NCBI GenBank assembly: GCA_003538135.1
Contig: DPOR01000007.1
Location: 1 to 64,000, forward strand
Direction: 5' to 3'
Origin: Oscillospiraceae bacterium
GTDB lineage: Bacteria; Bacillota; Clostridia; Oscillospirales; Acutalibacteraceae
DNA: 64,000 nt
Position numbers and translations under genes: made by a program. How positions within the stretch are numbered: position 1 is the first letter of the stretch; each line of letters opens with the position of its first letter. Shown piece by piece: positions 60,131-64,000 of this stretch. Under the pieces are notes generated by a model, which worked only from the letters and a program-made list of their open reading frames with translations, was not told the DNA's origin and made no database searches.

Positions 60131-60721
60131 TTGAAAAACATAAGCAAAACTCAGATGAAAATATACGAATATCTTATCGAGCGCTCGCAGGACGGGGTGC
60201 CGCCCTCGGTGCGTGAGATAGGCGCGGCGGTGGGGCTCAGCTCCACATCCTCCGTTCAGGCGAACCTTGACGCTCTCGAGAAGGCGGGCTATATTCAGCG
60301 CGATCCCCTCAAGAAGCGCACTATCCGCATTCTCGGCAGGGACGATAACGTCACTCATGTCCCGATAGTCGGTACCGTCACCGCGGGTGCGCCGATACTC
60401 GCCGTTGAGCAGATAGAGGGCTACCTCGCCTATTCGGGTCACTCAACGAGCGACAAGCCGCTTTTTGCCCTGAAGGTCAGAGGTGAGAGTATGCTCCAGG
60501 CAGGCATACTTGACGGGGACTTGGTCGTGGCGGAAAAGACGCCCGTTGCGCGAAACGGCGAAATAGTCGTCGCAATGATAGAGGACGAGGCGACGGTCAA
60601 GACCTTCTATAAAGAAAACGGCCACTTCCGTCTCCAGCCCGAGAACGATACCTACGAGCCGATAATCGTCAATGAGGTTTCGATTTTGGGTAAGGTTGTC
60701 GCGGTCATAAGATATTATTGA
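60131..60721 (+). CDS. lexA: SOS repressor LexA
   Basis: 196 aa. The N-terminal winged helix (1-70) includes SVREIGAAVGLSSTSSVQANLDALE, then the self-cleavage bond A85-G86 in GTVTAGAP and the catalytic Ser120 (GESML) and Lys157 (ATVKTF) of the S24 domain. It represses SOS genes until RecA filaments trigger its cleavage. TTG start with GAAAGGG nine bases upstream. No recA or sulA-like partner is adjacent. Confidence 0.97.
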   Translation: MKNISKTQMKIYEYLIERSQDGVPPSVREIGAAVGLSSTSSVQANLDALEKAGYIQRDPLKKRTIRILGRDDNVTHVPIVGTVTAGAPILAVEQIEGYLAYSGHSTSDKPLFALKVRGESMLQAGILDGDLVVAEKTPVARNGEIVVAMIEDEATVKTFYKENGHFRLQPENDTYEPIIVNEVSILGKVVAVIRYY

Positions 60722-60730
60722 TTTATGTTC

Positions 60731-60771
60731 AGCCGGTGCAGGCGTTTTATGTCTGCACCGGCTTAATTTTT
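60731..60771 (+). terminator. terminator of lexA
   Basis: An 11-bp perfect stem AGCCGGTGCAG (60731-60741) with 60753-60763, then TAATTTTTTT. Confidence 0.9.
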
Positions 60772-60828
60772 TTCGACTGTGCGCCCGAAAATAATTATGT
60801 GTTCCCAATATAATTTTTCGATTAAATA

Positions 60829-60857
60829 TTGAAAGCAGCGCGGTTTTATGCTAATAT
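60829..60857 (+). promoter_or_regulatory. promoter of the lipase gene
   Basis: TTGAAA (60829-60834), 17-bp spacer, TAATAT (60852-60857). Confidence 0.65.
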
Positions 60858-60894
60858 TTCTGTGGCTTTAAAAAATAACACAGGAAGTGAAACA

Positions 60895-62151
60895 ATGACA
60901 AAACGCAACATCTTTAAACGCGCGGCAAGCCTGCTGCTCGCTCTGATTCTTGTTTTCAGCGCGGGAGTTTCCCTTGCATTTGCCGACGCAAAGGCCGATT
61001 CCTACAAATATCCCTGCATCTTTGTCCACGGCATCCTCGGCTACGGAGACAACGACAAGCTCAACTCCGTCACGCCATACTGGGGTATGCAGTATAAAGA
61101 GGATCTGATGAAGTCGCTCAATGCCCGCGGATACGACTGCCACGCGGCCTCCGTCGGCCCACTGAGCAGCGCGTGGGACAGAGCCTGCGAGCTCTATGCT
61201 CAGCTTGCGGGTACGGTCGTTGACTACGGCGCGGCTCACTCCGCAGAGCATAACCATGCGCGCTACGGCCGCTCATATGTCGGAAAGGCGCTCATAGATA
61301 CCTTCGGAAAGACCGACAGGGACGGAAATATTATAAAAATAAATCTCTTCGGACACAGCTTCGGCGGCGCGACGACGAGACTTTTCACCTATATTCTCGC
61401 TAACGGCGCGCCCGAAGAGGTCGCGGCGGGCGGCGACGTCTCTGAGTTCTTCAAAGGCGGAAAGGGCGATTATGTAAACTCCGTTATCTCGATAGCGGCG
61501 CCGCATAACGGCACCGTCAGCGCGAATTTCGGCATTGCCGTTTATCACGGCGAGTATATCGCCGCTATGATTGCCAATGTCGCGGGCATGGCCGGCAGCA
61601 ATTATCTCGACCTCAAGCTCGATCAGTTCGGTCTGACCCGCGCTCCCGGCGAGGGCAGGGCGAGCTTCAATCCCTGCGGTATCCTGAGCTTTGCTCTCTC
61701 GAACGACAACTGTCTCTACGACCTCACGCTTCACGGCGCGCAGGAGCTCAACGCCAAGATAGGCGCTGTTGAGAACGTATATTATTTCTCCTACGCCTGC
61801 TGCGGCACAGAGCCTTCGGCGGACGGCAGATTCCAGAACCCGACCGATGTGCTCGGCAGCATGGCAGGCACGGGCTGGCTTATAGGCCACATAGCCGGAA
61901 TAACGGTTGACGGCGTCAAGCTCGAGGGCGATTGGCTCAGAAACGACGGCGCGGTGCCTGTCAAGAGCGCACTCTATCCCGAGGGCGAGAAGTATGAATT
62001 TATCGTTGACCACGAGGGCGCATATGAGCGCGGCGTGTGGTATGTCTATCCCGTTGTGGAGAATGCGAACCACAGCACACTGCTCGGCTCAAAGACCGAG
62101 AGCTATATCGACCTCTATATGAACCAGATCGATATCGTCAACGCGAAGTAA
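60895..62151 (+). CDS. secreted triacylglycerol lipase, staphylococcal/Geobacillus-type
   Basis: 418 aa from the ATG seven bases after AGGAAG. Signal peptide 1-30 (SLAFA-D). The family's block YPCIFVHGILGYGDND begins the catalytic domain, with YGAAHSAEHNHARYGRSY (zinc/calcium lid region) and the classical elbow GHSFGG with Ser155. The likely Asp is in NDGAVP near 363 and the His in NHSTLLG near 400. It resembles the family I.5/I.6 lipases, which hydrolyse triglycerides or phospholipids outside the cell. Unlike the three hydrolases at 5.4-10.7 kb, it has the canonical G-x-S-x-G. Confidence 0.92.
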   Translation: MTKRNIFKRAASLLLALILVFSAGVSLAFADAKADSYKYPCIFVHGILGYGDNDKLNSVTPYWGMQYKEDLMKSLNARGYDCHAASVGPLSSAWDRACELYAQLAGTVVDYGAAHSAEHNHARYGRSYVGKALIDTFGKTDRDGNIIKINLFGHSFGGATTRLFTYILANGAPEEVAAGGDVSEFFKGGKGDYVNSVISIAAPHNGTVSANFGIAVYHGEYIAAMIANVAGMAGSNYLDLKLDQFGLTRAPGEGRASFNPCGILSFALSNDNCLYDLTLHGAQELNAKIGAVENVYYFSYACCGTEPSADGRFQNPTDVLGSMAGTGWLIGHIAGITVDGVKLEGDWLRNDGAVPVKSALYPEGEKYEFIVDHEGAYERGVWYVYPVVENANHSTLLGSKTESYIDLYMNQIDIVNAK

Positions 62152-62167
62152 TTAATACAAAACACGA

Positions 62168-62204
62168 ACCGCAGTTCACATTTCTATGTGGGCTGCGGAT
62201 TTTT
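62168..62204 (+). terminator. terminator of the lipase gene
   Basis: A stem of about 13 bp with two mismatches (62169-62181 with 62186-62198), then ATTTTTAA. Confidence 0.75.
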
Positions 62205-62292
62205 AAGCTTGAACGAAGAAAGTTTTCCGCAGTTTAACGGGCTGTTCACGGTAAATTTTTTTCCTGTTTACATCCTTGCGAGAATGAGATAC

Positions 62293-62298
62293 TATAAT
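62293..62298 (+). promoter_or_regulatory. -10 box of the bile-salt-hydrolase gene
   Basis: TATAAT at 62293-62298; no good -35 at 16-18 bp (TTTACA lies 20 bp before), suggesting a weak or activated promoter. GGGAGG precedes the ATG. Confidence 0.45.
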
Positions 62299-62340
62299 AA
62301 ATAATAGCAAAAATGAAAAGCTTTTCAGGGAGGCATATTT

Positions 62341-63315
62341 ATGTGTACGGCAGCAACTTACCGCACGGATGACTTTTATATGGGCAGAACGCTCGACTAT
62401 GAATTTTCATATGGCGAGGAAATAACCGTTATGCCGCGCAATTTTCCGCTCTCCTTCCGCCACGGCGGCGGGACGGACAGGCACTATGCGATAATAGGCA
62501 TGGCTCATGTCGCGGACGGCTATCCGATGTTTTACGACGCGGTCAACGAAAAGGGGCTCGGAATGGCGGGACTCAACTTCGCCGCGAGCGCACGCTATTC
62601 GGAGCCGGAGGACGGCAAACAGAATGTCGCGCAGTTTGAGTTTATACCGTGGGTGCTCAGTCAATTTGCCTCTCTCGAGCAGGCACGCAGCGCTATAGAG
62701 AAGATAAACCTCGTCGGCACAACCTATGACAGCCGCTATCCGGCGGCAAAAATGCACTGGATAATCGCGGACAAAAGCGGCGCGATAACCGTCGAGCCGA
62801 CGGAGGGTGGGCTGAAAATATATGACAACGCCCCCGGCGTGCTCACGAACGAGCCTCCGTTTGATATGCAGCTTTTTAACCTCAACAACTATATGCGCCT
62901 CTCGCCCAGGCAGCCGGAAAACAGCTTTTCGGACGCCCTTGATCTCGGCACATACAGCCGCGGTATGGGCGGATTGGGTCTGCCCGGCGACTTATCCTCG
63001 ATGTCGAGATTCGTCAGAGCCGCGTTCACCAAGCTCAATTCGCTCTCCGGAAGCGGCGAGGCGGAGAGCGTCGGTCAGTTCTTCCATATCCTCGGCTCTG
63101 TCGAGCAGGTGCGCGGCTGCTGCGAGGTCGCGCAGGACAAATACGAGATAACCATATACACCTCCTGCTTCAATGCGGACAAGGGCGTGTATTATTACAC
63201 AACCTACAACAACCGCCGCATAACCGCCGTGGATATGCACCGCGAAAATCTCGATTCCGACTCCCTCGCCCGATATCCCATGCTCGACAAAGAGGATGTG
63301 CTCAGGCAAAACTGA
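62341..63315 (+). CDS. bsh: choloylglycine (bile salt) hydrolase family protein
   Basis: 324 aa Ntn-hydrolase. Cys2 becomes the N-terminal nucleophile after Met removal. Active-site partners R16 and D19 (GRTLDYE), the Asn in GMAGLNF near 80, the Asn in VLTNEPPF near 174 and an Arg in SMSRFVRAAF near 225 are all present. The GLNF pattern is that of bile salt hydrolases rather than penicillin V acylases, which carry Tyr there, and YSRGMGGLGLPGD matches well. It should split glycine or taurine from conjugated bile acids in the cytoplasm. A gut habitat follows from this. Confidence 0.93.
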   Translation: MCTAATYRTDDFYMGRTLDYEFSYGEEITVMPRNFPLSFRHGGGTDRHYAIIGMAHVADGYPMFYDAVNEKGLGMAGLNFAASARYSEPEDGKQNVAQFEFIPWVLSQFASLEQARSAIEKINLVGTTYDSRYPAAKMHWIIADKSGAITVEPTEGGLKIYDNAPGVLTNEPPFDMQLFNLNNYMRLSPRQPENSFSDALDLGTYSRGMGGLGLPGDLSSMSRFVRAAFTKLNSLSGSGEAESVGQFFHILGSVEQVRGCCEVAQDKYEITIYTSCFNADKGVYYYTTYNNRRITAVDMHRENLDSDSLARYPMLDKEDVLRQN

Positions 63316-63376
63316 GGCGGCATTTTCTCATATCCGAGCGCCCTCGGAGGCAAATTAAAGCCGGACAGAACAGCAG

Positions 63377-63409
63377 AAAAATCGGTCACATTTTTATGGC
63401 CGATTTTTT
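63377..63409 (+). terminator. terminator of the bile-salt-hydrolase gene
   Basis: AAAAATCGG (63377-63385) pairs with CCGATTTTT (63400-63408), followed by T. Confidence 0.8.
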
Positions 63410-63452
63410 ATATGCATATTTATTAACTTTTTCGACTTCTTATAACAATATA

Positions 63453-63481
63453 TTGCTTTTTTGCGATACATTCGTTACAAT
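63453..63481 (+). promoter_or_regulatory. promoter of the GT8 gene
   Basis: TTGCTT (63453-63458), 17-bp spacer, TACAAT (63476-63481). Confidence 0.65.
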
Positions 63482-63514
63482 TAAACTGCAAAGAATATAA
63501 CAGGGAGGTCTTTG

Positions 63515-64000
63515 ATGAACATACTTGTGACGCTCGACGCAAATTATATCCGTCCGCTGTCCGTAATGCTCCATTCGCTTGTCCGTGCGGATAAGTGCCC
63601 GAAGTTTGATTTATACATAGCTCATTCGTCGCTGACCGACGAAAATATCGACAGTATATTCCGCGGCATCGACCGCAGCCGCTTCAACGTGCATTCCATA
63701 CGTCTCTCCCATGAGCTCAATGCCGACGCTCCGACCGAGGACAGGATAACAAAAGAGACATATTATCGGCTCACCGCGCATGAATTTTTGCCCGCAGAGC
63801 TTGACAGAATACTCTACATCGACCCTGATACGCTGATTCTCAATCCCATATCGGAGCTGTATAACATGGAGCTCGGCGGCTTCTGCTTCGCCGGCGCAAG
63901 CCACACCCACGGCGTGGTCGAGGATATCAATCATCTGCGCCTGAATATGCCCGAGGATTCGCGCTATATCAACGCGGGCGTGCTGATGATGAACCTTGAC
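63515..64000 (+). CDS. glycosyltransferase family 8 protein, N-terminal part (cut by window end)
   Basis: 162 codons are in the window, and no stop. GGGAGG precedes the ATG. It begins MNILVTLDANYIRPLSVMLHSL, the nucleotide-binding start of GT8, and has the metal-binding D-x-D in YIDPDTLILNP near 108-118 and a later YINAGVLMMNL. GT8 enzymes are retaining transferases that add glucose or galactose to LPS-type cores, glycogenin-like primers or wall polymers. The acceptor is unknown; the rest of the gene lies outside. Confidence 0.92.
   Translation, partial: MNILVTLDANYIRPLSVMLHSLVRADKCPKFDLYIAHSSLTDENIDSIFRGIDRSRFNVHSIRLSHELNADAPTEDRITKETYYRLTAHEFLPAELDRILYIDPDTLILNPISELYNMELGGFCFAGASHTHGVVEDINHLRLNMPEDSRYINAGVLMMNLD

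Overview
The window reads as chromosome of an anaerobic, low-oxygen Firmicute of the class Clostridia, most likely a gut Oscillospirales/Ruminococcaceae-type bacterium. The grounds are gene order (rimP-nusA-ylxR-ylxQ-infB-rbfA-nrnA; DUF951-prfA-sua5-coaE), strong Shine-Dalgarno sites, TTGACA/TATAAT promoters with 17-bp spacers, a LexA/SOS box of GCAAAC-N4-GTTTGC form, a bile-salt-hydrolase-type enzyme, and GC-rich coding sequence with AT-rich intergenic DNA. The species cannot be named from the sequence alone. No phage, insertion sequence, CRISPR array or resistance island was seen. This is core chromosome with some accessory patches.

Layout, left to right. 0.1-5.1 kb: an old-yellow-enzyme flavoprotein with FAD domain, an isolated 5S rRNA gene, a small alkyltransferase-like protein, and two tandem paralogous secreted or anchored proteins of unknown function. 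5.4-10.7 kb: three paralogous alpha/beta hydrolases in a row, one cytoplasmic and two secreted, with an atypical nucleophile elbow. 10.8-18.3 kb: an AT-rich sugar isomerase-like gene, argG-argH, an aminotransferase-trpS pair, a HAD phosphatase and an amidohydrolase. 18.4-26.4 kb: glnA and the nusA-infB translation operon, in which rimP and nusA are pushed apart by about 500 bp of tandem palindromic repeats. 26.5-29.6 kb: an SsuABC/TauABC-type ABC transporter with an upstream Crp/Fnr regulator. 29.7-33.5 kb: a YfbR-like 5'-nucleotidase, a lipoprotein, a small wall-sorted-like protein and an S1-domain protein. 33.7-38.6 kb: DUF951, prfA, sua5, coaE, a lytic transglycosylase and an M18 aminopeptidase. 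38.7-39.4 kb: a small XRE regulator with a long operator, then a structured non-coding interval with its own strong promoter. 39.4-44.4 kb: proB-proA-membrane protein-PHP phosphoesterase, with an M16 peptidase upstream. 44.5-48.4 kb: a GPH-family symporter, tRNA-Thr, tRNA-Arg, a TIM-barrel protein and a flavin reductase-like protein. 48.6-54.7 kb: a six-gene operon (alpha/beta hydrolase, membrane-tethered MurF, Ddl, DUF1015, YcxB-like, NERD nuclease-like). 54.8-59.9 kb: a membrane DUF4091 protein and an operon of serine hydrolase, YhhN and an unknown small protein. 60.1-64 kb: lexA, a secreted lipase, a bile-salt-hydrolase family enzyme and the start of a GT8 glycosyltransferase cut by the window end.

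Functional links. Several genes serve translation and its maturation (rimP, nusA, infB, rbfA, prfA, sua5, trpS, 5S, two tRNAs). Others serve arginine, proline and glutamine synthesis and late peptidoglycan precursor assembly (MurF, Ddl, lytic transglycosylase). The accessory theme is extracellular hydrolysis in a lipid- and bile-containing habitat: the three-paralogue hydrolase cluster, a staphylococcal-type lipase and a bile-salt hydrolase. The least explained elements are the hydrolase cluster, the palindromic repeats between rimP and nusA, and the promoter-hairpin-terminator unit at 39.1-39.4 kb.
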